IMG/VR virus record: IMGVR_UViG_3300031857_000525
Coordinates: 1-38,630 of that record
From: a virus
Strand: one strand, 5' to 3'
Length of the DNA stretch: 38,630 nucleotides
Numbering within the stretch: the stretch's first letter is position 1; the number at the start of each line of letters is the position of its first letter. Positions 30,791 to 38,489 of the stretch are shown one piece after another. The notes beneath the pieces were generated by a model. The model saw only the letters and a program-made list of their open reading frames with translations. It was not told the DNA's origin and did no database searches. A program made the translations under genes and the position numbers.

Positions 30791-31210
30791 TTAAGGCTTT
30801 CTGTACATGATCTTCGCCGAGATAATCGCGGCCATTGTACCGGTTCCTGTAGCCAAAACCCTGTAATAAAGGTAAGGAGAATTGGAGTAATACCATAAAT
30901 AACCTTGGCTTGTTACGTTGGTAGCCGTCAAAGAGCCTGAACTTGGGATAGTAACGTAGTTAGTCCCGTCGTTTGAGCCTTGCAAAACAACCGATCCGCC
31001 AACTGTTCCGGAAATCTTAGTCATGGTAAGCTGAATGCTTACACCGTAATAACCGGTAACTTTCAAAGAAAGGTAAGCGGTTCCGGTATTTGTAACCGTA
31101 TCGGTTGTGAAATTGTCCGAGGAGGTCATATCCCACACCTGAGCATTAACCACGGGAGCGGAACAAATCAACGCAACCGAAGCAATAAGGGAGAAAATTA
31201 AATTTTTCAC
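30791..31210 (-). CDS. Signal-peptide-bearing protein, possible capsid decoration
   Basis: The product is 139 residues. Residues 1-23 form a Sec signal peptide: positive start, hydrophobic core L-I-F-S-L-I-A-S-V-A-L-I-C, and a V-N-A/Q cleavage site. The rest is Ser/Thr/Gly-rich beta, with G-S-V-V-L-Q-G-S-N-D-G-T-N-Y-V-T-I-P, as in capsid-decoration or fibre domains. A signal peptide on a gene placed right after the major capsid gene is unusual. It is bracketed by hairpins at 31242-31267 and 30742-30770, which suggests independent high expression. It could be a secreted decoy or a decoration protein. Confidence 0.65.
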   Translation of the reverse strand: MKNLIFSLIASVALICSAPVVNAQVWDMTSSDNFTTDTVTNTGTAYLSLKVTGYYGVSIQLTMTKISGTVGGSVVLQGSNDGTNYVTIPSSGSLTATNVTSQGYLWYYSNSPYLYYRVLATGTGTMAAIISAKIMYRKP

Positions 31211-31238
31211 GTTTTGAGTTTTTGAGTTTTACAATTGG

Positions 31239-31267
31239 AAAATCCCTCCCGTTACCGAGAGGGATTG
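31239..31267 (-). terminator. Terminator-like hairpin after the major capsid gene
   Basis: On the minus strand AATCCCTC-TCGGTAACGG-GAGGGATT (31267-31260 with 31249-31242) is followed by TTCC, so it is a weak terminator or an RNA-stabilising end for the capsid message. Confidence 0.65.
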
Positions 31268-31277
31268 ACCTTTAAAA

Positions 31278-32612
31278 TTATGGAGTTTCGAGGGCTGCCT
31301 TATCCGTAGCAAAGTCTCCGGTAACAAACGCTCCGGTGTTGTTTTCAGAGATATACAGGTTTCCACGCATCTCTCCGAGGATCGTAACGAGGTTCTTACG
31401 GAAGTCGTCATTTTCCCAACCAACCGAAATACTGATTCCTTCGCGAAGGTAGAAAGACCCTTTAGAAAAGTCTCCGATCAAATAATCTCCCGCAGTCATT
31501 CCAGGGTTTTCGATTACACGAACACCCGCGATAACCTGACCGTTTACGGTAGAGAAAGGAGGCATAATGTAATGACCGTCGGTTCCTTTGGTAAGATCCA
31601 TCGCAGCCGCATCGTAAGGGTTTAAGCAAACAAAATTCGGGATGAAATTAGCGTTAACGATCTGAGCAACCGCAGCGCGAATAACGTCGAAATTGTTTGC
31701 GTTATCTACCGTGGAAGCAAGCGAACCGGCAGAGAAAGCCGTGGCCTTGTCGAGAACACCTTGCAGATTAGCGCCTGAGTCGTCTCCGCTCAAAAGCTGT
31801 TCGTCCAAAGTAAGATTAAGCTCGGTAATAAGCTCCTCGTTGATAGCAGAACGCATAAACGCGATATCGTCGAGCATCTCGGTTGAAACCTTAATAGCCG
31901 CAGGGATTTTTTTCATGTCGACTTTTACCTCGACAAAATCGAAATCGATAAGCGGTTTAGTTCCTCCCTCAGCGGTAGGTGCTGCGGAACCATCGCGGTT
32001 GCGCTTGTCTACCAAGTGAACGGTTTTTGAGGTTGTACCGCGACGATTAAACAACTGCAAAAGATAAGGACGACGAGTCGCAATGTCTGTGTAACCCGGC
32101 TCAAGTTGAGCGGCTAACATTTCGCGACCTGTTACATTCGAAAACGTAATGGTTCCTGCAGCCTTAACATCGAAAGAAACAAACCCGGATTTTTTAGAGG
32201 TAAACATCTCTTTAATTTCCTCGTGTTTCTCTTGCAACGCATTGTAAATAGCTGTTTTGAAGTCGATAATCCTTTGTTCAGCGCCTTTCTTTTTCATTAA
32301 TTCAAGCTCTTCGCCTTGTTTCTTTAGAACATCCTCGAGACCTTGCAGACGCTTAATCTCATTGGTAAGTTCGTCGTACTTTTTCAAGTCGTTCGCTTTT
32401 TCAGCCTCGATAGCTGCTTTTGTTTTTTCCTCGATGGTTTGTTTCAACTCAGAAAGCTGTTTTTCATCGAGAGTAACAACCGCGACATTAGCGATTAAAA
32501 ACGCCGTCGCAATGCTATTTTCACCGGAGGCAAAGCCATAAGCTGCCCCGATGGTGAACATTACCGCAAGCAAAAAGCGCAGCACGTTCAGGGATTTGTG
32601 ATTCCTTTTCAT
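31278..32612 (-). CDS. HK97-type major capsid protein
   Basis: The product is 444 residues. The N-terminal ~115 residues hold a long Glu/Lys coiled coil (about 50-105), the delta/scaffold domain expected upstream of the mature shell. The rest has HK97-fold features (L-Q-G-V-L-D-K-A, N-P-G-M-T-A-G-D-Y-L-I-G-D-F, S-V-G-W-E-N-D-D-F). Unusually, residues 9-47 hold two hydrophobic stretches (V-L-R-F-L-L-A-V-M-F-T-I-G-A-A-Y and A-T-A-F-L-I-A-N-V-A-V-V), and no later ATG could avoid them. It follows the prohead protease with a 4-base overlap, so the N-terminus is probably cut off in maturation. Confidence 0.9.
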   Translation of the reverse strand: MKRNHKSLNVLRFLLAVMFTIGAAYGFASGENSIATAFLIANVAVVTLDEKQLSELKQTIEEKTKAAIEAEKANDLKKYDELTNEIKRLQGLEDVLKKQGEELELMKKKGAEQRIIDFKTAIYNALQEKHEEIKEMFTSKKSGFVSFDVKAAGTITFSNVTGREMLAAQLEPGYTDIATRRPYLLQLFNRRGTTSKTVHLVDKRNRDGSAAPTAEGGTKPLIDFDFVEVKVDMKKIPAAIKVSTEMLDDIAFMRSAINEELITELNLTLDEQLLSGDDSGANLQGVLDKATAFSAGSLASTVDNANNFDVIRAAVAQIVNANFIPNFVCLNPYDAAAMDLTKGTDGHYIMPPFSTVNGQVIAGVRVIENPGMTAGDYLIGDFSKGSFYLREGISISVGWENDDFRKNLVTILGEMRGNLYISENNTGAFVTGDFATDKAALETP

Positions 32613-33400
32613 AGGAGTTTTTTGATTTGGTTAAACATTTGATTTTTTGCCTCTTCCATGTCGATTTCACTTTTCGGCTCCTCAGCTCTTGGAGTGTTTG
32701 CAGGCGACGGCTCCTGCTTTTGGAGTGTTTCGATCATTGACCGGTATAAGGACTTTAGTTTAGCATGACGTACCTCGAGCGAGCTGTAAGTTTCATCGCT
32801 CAAGCTCTTAATACGTAACGCTGAAAAGATTTTATCCGCTTCCTCGTCGATTTCTTTAAGTTGGTCGATTACCGACTCGCTTTTAAAACCACGGAAAGGC
32901 GTGTTATCATTCATCCCCCAAAGCACGGTAGAACCTTCCCAAAGTTTAAGCTCGTTAAGCTCCCAATGGAAATCGTTTTCGTCGTTTGGATTTTGAACGA
33001 ATGTATATTTAATAGTTTTGTAACCGATAGAATGCTCCTTGTAAACACCGGCCTCATAAAGCCTCAAAACGTCCTCAACGTATTGAATGCCCAATGTTGC
33101 TTTTGTTTCGAAGTAAAGCCCAAAAACATCCTCTTTCAATGTCTGAATTTGACCGAGCGGGAAATCCTGATTGTGCTGTTTTATGTGCTTAATTTGGTTT
33201 GATCCTGCGGGACCTCTTTCGGCGATTGTTTTGGTAAATGCACCTGGTATAATCATATCCCGTCCGGCATCCACATTTCCGAAAGCGGCAAAATAACCGG
33301 TAATAACTCCGGTTTTAACGTCCACATCCTTAACGAGCGCGGAAATACCCTCTTTCTTTTCCCACTCAAGGGCCGGGCGGTTTTTATTTAGTGTTGCCAT
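32609..33400 (-). CDS. Prohead protease (HK97 U35 family)
   Basis: The product is 263 residues. The N-terminal G-Y-F-A-A-F-G-N-V-D-A-G-R-D (35-48) and I-I-P-G-A-F are followed by an active-site His (I-K-H-I-K-Q-H-N) and the Ser of E-H-S-I-G-Y (about 124). This is the usual order for the serine protease that removes the capsid delta domain. The C-terminal part is helical. It overlaps portal (17 bases) and capsid (4 bases) genes. Confidence 0.9.
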   Translation of the reverse strand: MATLNKNRPALEWEKKEGISALVKDVDVKTGVITGYFAAFGNVDAGRDMIIPGAFTKTIAERGPAGSNQIKHIKQHNQDFPLGQIQTLKEDVFGLYFETKATLGIQYVEDVLRLYEAGVYKEHSIGYKTIKYTFVQNPNDENDFHWELNELKLWEGSTVLWGMNDNTPFRGFKSESVIDQLKEIDEEADKIFSALRIKSLSDETYSSLEVRHAKLKSLYRSMIETLQKQEPSPANTPRAEEPKSEIDMEEAKNQMFNQIKKLL

Positions 33401-34784
33401 CCTGTTTAGGTTTTAATTTGTTTGGTGTCCAATGTACGTTCAAATCCGGATCATTTATCTCGCTCATGTCGTGTCCGGCCAAAATACGGTATTGCGCTCC
33501 TGTCAATAGTCCGAGTTCAAACTCCTTACGATAACGCTCGGATTGTTTTGTTAACGACTCCTGCAGCGAAGGGATGGCCCTTAAATCGTAATCGATATAA
33601 AGCTCTCTACCATTCTTTTTCGATGCGGGAACAGAAATAGACTCGTTTAACATTCTGCGTAAACTATCGAGCTGCGGGATAATCGTATCGGAGTATAAAG
33701 TCGCTTTAGCCTCTTGCATATTGTTATACGTGGTCGATTCTGTTGAGTTCATCAACTGAACAGGCACGCCGTAAACATTGCAAAGCCCTGTTAGGTCCCA
33801 TTTTTCGCTCTCGATAATGTTCAAATCGACCGCAGAAAGTCCAATGTCCTGCCAATTTATTGCGGCAGAGGTAGCGAAAATCTTTCCAAATTTTCCCTTA
33901 CCCATTGTTTTCTCGTCGAATTTCGCTTGAAGTCTTTTCGACTCCTCCGGAGTTAAAAATCCTCCATCCTCGTCCTTGGTGGTTCCTTGAGATACGATAC
34001 CACGGATCCCGCGGTTTTGCATTAATTCCGTCGAGGCATCTATCCCATCGTTTGAACGCTGCACGAGGCGTTTCGCGGCTCTTAAAGGGGAAAGTCCGTA
34101 AATAAAATCCTGTTCTCTGATTGCCGGGTTCCAATATTTTCGATGATAAACCTCGTTCCCGAGAAACTCAACCGACTGATTAAAATTTAATACGTACTTG
34201 CGATCCGCAGTATTGAAATAATCCGTGCCCTGCTCGAGTTTAATCGTGACAAAATGAGCCGGCAAATTGAATAGTTGGGATGGGATAGTAAACCCCGTCG
34301 GTATAAGTTTGTAAGCGTAAGCGTTCCCGGTAATAAGCTGATAACCGATATTCTCCTCGATAAACTCGGAAAGCGATTGCAGTTCGTTTGGTTTCTCGAG
34401 AATTGGGGAAATATCCCGATGCTCGATCATTTCCCAAGCCTTAACGTGAAATTCAGCCGCGAGTCCATACTCTTTAGCGTGCATGGCCGCAACGTATCGT
34501 TTTTGCGCTTTCTTATCCCGCAACTCGTAAACCGACCAAGGGATAACAGAAGCGGAACGAGCGATTCGGTTTACGATAGAGTAAACGTCGTGGTTGTCTG
34601 CATAGCCTTTTGATACATAGGTCCGAGCGTCGTCGCTCATGGTTTGCAAACCGGATCCGATTACTTGTAAAATAGCCTCATTTAAACGGTTTGCGTCGGA
34701 TGTCGGAGTTAAATTAAGCGGCGTTTTAGCTGCTTTTTCATCTACGCCGAGAAAGGCGTTTTTTAGGTTTCTCCAATATCCCAT
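33384..34784 (-). CDS. Phage portal protein (HK97 type)
   Basis: ATG 34784 (MGYWRNLKNAFLG) gives 466 residues. An ATG at 34802 is in frame but overlaps the predicted -7 box. Typical portal elements are present: S-R-A-K-like D-V-Y-S-I-V-N-R-I-A, I-T-G-N-A-Y-A-Y-K-L, I-Y-G-L-S-P-L-R-A-A, and L-C-N-V-Y-G-V-P-V-Q-L-M. It forms the dodecameric DNA gate. It is followed by the protease and capsid genes. Confidence 0.9.
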   Translation of the reverse strand: MGYWRNLKNAFLGVDEKAAKTPLNLTPTSDANRLNEAILQVIGSGLQTMSDDARTYVSKGYADNHDVYSIVNRIARSASVIPWSVYELRDKKAQKRYVAAMHAKEYGLAAEFHVKAWEMIEHRDISPILEKPNELQSLSEFIEENIGYQLITGNAYAYKLIPTGFTIPSQLFNLPAHFVTIKLEQGTDYFNTADRKYVLNFNQSVEFLGNEVYHRKYWNPAIREQDFIYGLSPLRAAKRLVQRSNDGIDASTELMQNRGIRGIVSQGTTKDEDGGFLTPEESKRLQAKFDEKTMGKGKFGKIFATSAAINWQDIGLSAVDLNIIESEKWDLTGLCNVYGVPVQLMNSTESTTYNNMQEAKATLYSDTIIPQLDSLRRMLNESISVPASKKNGRELYIDYDLRAIPSLQESLTKQSERYRKEFELGLLTGAQYRILAGHDMSEINDPDLNVHWTPNKLKPKQDGNTK

Positions 34785-34788
34785 AAAC

Positions 34789-34817
34789 CAAAAATAGAAC
34801 ATTTACGGAAACACAAA
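34789..34817 (-). promoter_or_regulatory. Possible promoter for the head operon
   Basis: On the minus strand TATTTTTG (34796-34789) fits TAnnTTTG, with TTTG (34817-34814) 17 bases upstream, slightly short. The start would fall at or next to the portal ATG 34784, giving a leaderless message. It lies in the 98-bp gap after TerL. Confidence 0.35.
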
Positions 34818-34900
34818 AAAAATGTTTTTTTAACCCGAAAGTGTTTATTTATAGCTGAGATTTACCTCGTTCGCGGAGTTGTTAAAGATAAGCTATACAA

Positions 34901-36340
34901 TTATCCCGCGAAAAATTCCCGTTTTTTCTTTTGATGAAACTCGATTAAGCACGCATACGCGAGGTTATCGACACATTCATCGTGCGCTCCGTTTGGAAAA
35001 GCGGTACACTCCTCGACAAATGCTTTGGTCCATCCTCCAGACTCGAGTTCGACTCTTTCACCAACCATGTACGGCTGTACGGTCTCGACTCTATCCTCCT
35101 TGGACCACGACGGAAACTCTCCCTCGATAAGTTTTACGTTGTAGCCCGAGTTTTTTAAATGCGATTTTAAACCATGACCGGAGGCTTTCGGTTCGATGTA
35201 AATAATCGTGTCGCTCGGTAGTGCATGGGTGCGGTAAATTGTCTCGATGCGCTTTAAAAGTTCATACTCTTCGAGATACGCTCCTTCGTGGAATGTAATG
35301 GTAATTTTTTCCCCTCTTCGGGCATAAATGGTAATACCGGTAGGATCGTTTTTGGTGTTTTTGGTGAACGCGCCATCGATTACCATTCTCCACTTTACGC
35401 CTTTCTCCGCACGATGGAAAGCCGGAACGACTTGTAGCCACTCGGCTTTTATCATATCGCCCTCCTGAGCGCTTGGCCTTTGTTGGTATAGCGATATAAA
35501 AGTCCTTGGCGTTTTATCCCTTACGGCCTCGAGTTTCTTTCTCCCGTGCCTGTTTGGCCAAAGCTCCTCTCCGAGTTCCCGAGGATCCTCTGCGTCGGTC
35601 ATATCCTCACGTAACGCGGGGAGTTTAATAACGTCCCATTCGTCGTGTTCCTGCCTTAGGAGTCGTCCTGCGAGGTCGTCCTCATGCCAACGGGTAAAGA
35701 GTAAAAGCTGTTTCCCGGAGTCGGGTAAGCGGGTTAGAAAAACATCGTTGTACCAATCCCAAACATTATCTCGGATAGTCTTTGAGTTCGCGTCCTTGCG
35801 GTCCTTAAATGGGTCGTCGATAATGCCGAAATCAACAGAAGTACCTGTCAGGGCTTGACCTATCCCTACTGTTTTAAAAAAGCCATTTTTACCTACTATC
35901 TCGAAAACCTCTGAGTTGCGCAGAACGCCGCTACGAGAATCAAAAGAAACATTTTTAGAGTTTAGTTTTGTTTCCGGAAATATGTTTTTGTAAAGCTGAG
36001 AATCGATATACTGTTGAGCTTTTTGATTAAATTTCGAGGATAACTTTGGAGAAAATGACGCAAGGGCTATTTTGGCGTCCGGATTTTTACCGAGGAGCCA
36101 AGCCGGGAATAACCTCGACGCAAGTTCTGATTTACCGTGTTGCGGAGGCACGAATATCATTTTTTTAGGCTTTCCTACCCCGTAGTATAAATCAGAAAGG
36201 GCCTGAGCTATCCGAAGGTGAAACCAACAAAGCTCATACCCAGGATAAACGTAAGGCACGAAATCGGCAAAGTGTCTACGGGCAAGCTCCCGTTTCGCAA
36301 GTTCAGCCCTCGCCTTTATCGCTATCTCCTGCTTGTTCAT
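34901..36340 (-). CDS. terL: Terminase large subunit
   Basis: The product is 479 residues. ATPase: Walker A V-P-P-Q-H-G-K-S (64-71), Walker B G-I-I-D-D (172-176), and a coupling motif T-R-W-H-E-D-D-L-A-G-R-L (216-227). Nuclease: R-M-V-I-D-G-A-F (first acidic site) and later I-E-P-K-A-S-G-H-G-L with a C-terminal H-D-E-C-V-D-N. It packages and cuts the phage DNA. It overlaps TerS by 38 bases. Confidence 0.95.
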   Translation of the reverse strand: MNKQEIAIKARAELAKRELARRHFADFVPYVYPGYELCWFHLRIAQALSDLYYGVGKPKKMIFVPPQHGKSELASRLFPAWLLGKNPDAKIALASFSPKLSSKFNQKAQQYIDSQLYKNIFPETKLNSKNVSFDSRSGVLRNSEVFEIVGKNGFFKTVGIGQALTGTSVDFGIIDDPFKDRKDANSKTIRDNVWDWYNDVFLTRLPDSGKQLLLFTRWHEDDLAGRLLRQEHDEWDVIKLPALREDMTDAEDPRELGEELWPNRHGRKKLEAVRDKTPRTFISLYQQRPSAQEGDMIKAEWLQVVPAFHRAEKGVKWRMVIDGAFTKNTKNDPTGITIYARRGEKITITFHEGAYLEEYELLKRIETIYRTHALPSDTIIYIEPKASGHGLKSHLKNSGYNVKLIEGEFPSWSKEDRVETVQPYMVGERVELESGGWTKAFVEECTAFPNGAHDECVDNLAYACLIEFHQKKKREFFAG

Positions 36341-36833
36341 TTGCTTGCTCGATAACCCGGCGAAGATCCTCGTCGGATGCTTTGGTTAAGTCGGTTAACT
36401 CCTTCCCTTTGGAGGTTAAATCGATGTGTTGCTGATTTCTCCACTTCTCGGGTTGGCGGTTATTAAGCCACATCTGAGCGGCTCGAGTGTCCGGAGGGTA
36501 AACCTCTGTATATTCCTCATGGACTATTTTGGAGCCTAATCCTTCGCCATTGCTTACTGCCATTATTTTTACGGCTTTATGTTTGTAACCCAAAGCTCTA
36601 CGGTAAAGGGCTTTGGCGACTTTAGCGTCTGCCTCTTCGCGTCCTGCCTTAATTGCCCCCAAAAACTCGGGGTATTGTTTCATCCAGTTTTCGATTGTGG
36701 TTTCTGAAACCTCAAGGTATTTGGCGATTTCAGGGTTTGTGGCACCGAGTAAGCAGTAATTTTTAACACGCTTACAAAAACTTGGGTCGTACTTGGTAGG
36801 TCTACCTCCGGGATGTTTGCTTTCCTCTTCCAT
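36303..36833 (-). CDS. terS: Terminase small subunit
   Basis: The product is 176 residues. The start G-G-R-P-T-K-Y-D-P and a helix-turn-helix (N-P-E-I-A-K-Y-L-E-V-S-E-T-T-I-E-N-W) are characteristic. A-L-Y-R-R-A-L-G-Y-K-H and a charged C-terminus follow. It recognises the packaging site and recruits TerL. The site itself (cos or pac) is not identified. Confidence 0.9.
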   Translation of the reverse strand: MEEESKHPGGRPTKYDPSFCKRVKNYCLLGATNPEIAKYLEVSETTIENWMKQYPEFLGAIKAGREEADAKVAKALYRRALGYKHKAVKIMAVSNGEGLGSKIVHEEYTEVYPPDTRAAQMWLNNRQPEKWRNQQHIDLTSKGKELTDLTKASDEDLRRVIEQANEQAGDSDKGEG

Positions 36834-36850
36834 GGTTCAAATTTAATAAA

Positions 36851-37048
36851 TTAAACGTCGAAAATCGAAAGTTGGTTATCATTGCATACTTGGATGCCTG
36901 TTGAGGTGTTTATTAAGTCAACAAAAACGTTATCGGTACACCAATGGCCACACTCGAAATGGAAGCAATACCCGCAAACCTTTTTGAGTTTAAATAGCTT
37001 TTTTGAACTTGGATATCGGTATGTTTGGCCTATTGTGTACTTAATCAT
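36851..37048 (-). CDS. Hypothetical Cys/His protein, 65 aa
   Basis: Four Cys and two His in the middle (K-V-C-G-Y-C-F-H-F-E-C-G-H-W-C, residues 23-37) suggest a small zinc site. The start overlaps the previous stop as ATGA. It lies 17 bases before TerS. Function unknown. Confidence 0.6.
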   Translation of the reverse strand: MIKYTIGQTYRYPSSKKLFKLKKVCGYCFHFECGHWCTDNVFVDLINTSTGIQVCNDNQLSIFDV

Positions 37049-37362
37049 TTTGTGGTTTGCGTTTCAGTTGTGGGCGGTAAGGATAAAAACATCATACGAA
37101 GAGATTCAACAACTTCGGAAGCGGAAAAACCTGCCTTTGACATTTCTTTGGAAGCGAAAATAACACCTTCCTTTATTTCTTCATCTGACATATCATTTAT
37201 ATCAAATCCGAAAAACAAAGCAAGTGACCGAAATTCAATCAATACCAACTTATCCTGCTCATCCTTGTTAAGCAAGTACGGTCGTAGCCATTTAATTTTT
37301 ATGGCTAAGAAAATTCTGATTTTGCGATATGCTTTCCAGTTTTCTTTGATTTTGTTTTTCAT
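37045..37362 (-). CDS. Hypothetical protein, 105 aa
   Basis: Helical and basic in the first 35 residues (W-K-A-Y-R-K-I-R-I-F-L-A-I-K-I-K-W), acidic in the middle, with a Thr-rich end. No family is recognised. It is the first gene after the broken attC-like end at 37402-37441, so it marks the return from the cassette array to the native phage operon. Confidence 0.6.
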   Translation of the reverse strand: MKNKIKENWKAYRKIRIFLAIKIKWLRPYLLNKDEQDKLVLIEFRSLALFFGFDINDMSDEEIKEGVIFASKEMSKAGFSASEVVESLRMMFLSLPPTTETQTTK

Positions 37363-37401
37363 TATGCCTTGTTTTTATAGTCCTTATTATATTATTTAGA
37401 T

Positions 37402-37441
37402 CGCTATGTCTGACTGAATCAGACTTAGCGGGGAGTTAGGC
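37402..37441 (-). repeat. Half attC-like site e after the methyltransferase
   Basis: GTTAGGC (37435-37441) is the reverse complement of a consensus GCCTAAC box, placed 6 bases after the methyltransferase stop. A stem CGCTA-T-GTCTGA / TCAGAC-T-TAGCG (37402-37430) follows. No matching second end box is found before the next gene, so the site looks truncated or decayed at the array border. Confidence 0.55.
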
Positions 37442-37447
37442 GTAATG

Positions 37448-38401
37448 CTAAGACAGCCCTCCGAAAATATGAGCGATGACATCAACAGTCCAGCCATTTC
37501 CTATCATTTTTCTAATTTGGTTTTCGGTAGCCACGCCATCAAAGTAATTTTCAGGCACGGTTTGTAATCTGCAATATTCCTTTATTGTGTAGTAGCGGAA
37601 AGGCAAATTGTTTTTGAATGCGTCAGGGTGTCGTCCTATTGGCCTTGTTGTTAAAACATTGTCTTTTGCTACTGTGGTTAAACAGTTGCTTTTATCTCTG
37701 TTTGTGGCTCTCACTTCCAGGCATTGAGTAATCGGTATTTCTTTATTGTAATCCTCTCGTTTGCCTTTGTCGTTTAATCTTCTGCCCAAAATAGTAGCTT
37801 TGTTCAATCTTTGTCCTCTTATTGCACTTGGTCCAATCATTTCAGTATCTTCTAAAATATCAATCAACTTTATGCCTTTATCGGTTGGCTGTTCAATCGG
37901 AAAGTTTGCCCAGTATAATCGTTCTCTATTTTGGGCAGATACCAAAGCACTGTTTATCTTCACAGGTTCAACTCCTAAATGTTCGGTTATCACTTGCTCA
38001 AATTCCTTTTTCATAACTACATTTTCCAAAAGCCAATATTTCGGTTTGCATTCTTTAATCAGCCTTACAAATTCAAAAAACAATTTGCTTCTTGGGTCGT
38101 CAAAGTTTAGTTGCTTTCCGCTAAAACTAAATCCTTGGCAAGGACTTCCACCTATCAATAAATCAATTTGCGGTAAATCCGTGCCTTTAATATCGGTAAC
38201 ACTTCCAAGTTGTATTGTATTAGGGTAGTTGTGTTGTGTTACTTTGATGGCGTGTTTATCAATCTCCGAAGCATAATATTTGCCATAGGAAATGCCTGCC
38301 CTGTTGAGTGCAATCTGTCCGCAACTCATACCATCGAATAACGAAAGCACTACGCCTAACACGGGTTTGGCAAAATTGCCGTTTTGTTCTTCTATCAACA
38401 T
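37448..38401 (-). CDS. DNA cytosine-C5 methyltransferase
   Basis: The motifs are complete: I (L-S-L-F-D-G-M-S-C-G, 19-28), IV (G-G-S-P-C-Q-G-F-S-F-S-G with Cys88), VI (L-L-E-N-V, 124-128), VIII (Q-N-R-E-R-L-Y-W, 157-164), IX (C-R-L-Q-x-V-P) and X (I-G-N-G-W-T-V-D-V-I). It methylates cytosine in a short target to shield phage DNA from restriction. The frame has 317 residues from ATG 38401, but the first 17 codons lie inside attC-like site f. GTG 38350, directly after the core box, gives 300 residues and a start close to the family's usual V-L-S-L-F-D-G. No partner endonuclease is present. Confidence 0.9.
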   Translation of the reverse strand: MLIEEQNGNFAKPVLGVVLSLFDGMSCGQIALNRAGISYGKYYASEIDKHAIKVTQHNYPNTIQLGSVTDIKGTDLPQIDLLIGGSPCQGFSFSGKQLNFDDPRSKLFFEFVRLIKECKPKYWLLENVVMKKEFEQVITEHLGVEPVKINSALVSAQNRERLYWANFPIEQPTDKGIKLIDILEDTEMIGPSAIRGQRLNKATILGRRLNDKGKREDYNKEIPITQCLEVRATNRDKSNCLTTVAKDNVLTTRPIGRHPDAFKNNLPFRYYTIKEYCRLQTVPENYFDGVATENQIRKMIGNGWTVDVIAHIFGGLS

Positions 38402-38478
38402 TTGTTCTTAATTATTAAGTTTAGTTTTTCAATTTGGCTTTCGGTTCGGCAACTTCGCCAAGCCCGAAACCGTTAGCT
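38354..38478 (-). repeat. attC-like site f (125 bp)
   Basis: The end boxes are GCCTAAC (38354-38360, full RYYYAAC match) and GTTAGCT (38472-38478). The inner arms are 19 nt long, 38362-38380 and 38448-38466, pairing throughout with three wobble positions. An extra GGTT on the right arm would bulge out, as extrahelical bases do in attC. It separates the zinc-ribbon gene from the methyltransferase gene. This is the best-formed site of the array. Confidence 0.85.
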
Positions 38479-38489
38479 TCAAGTTTTGC

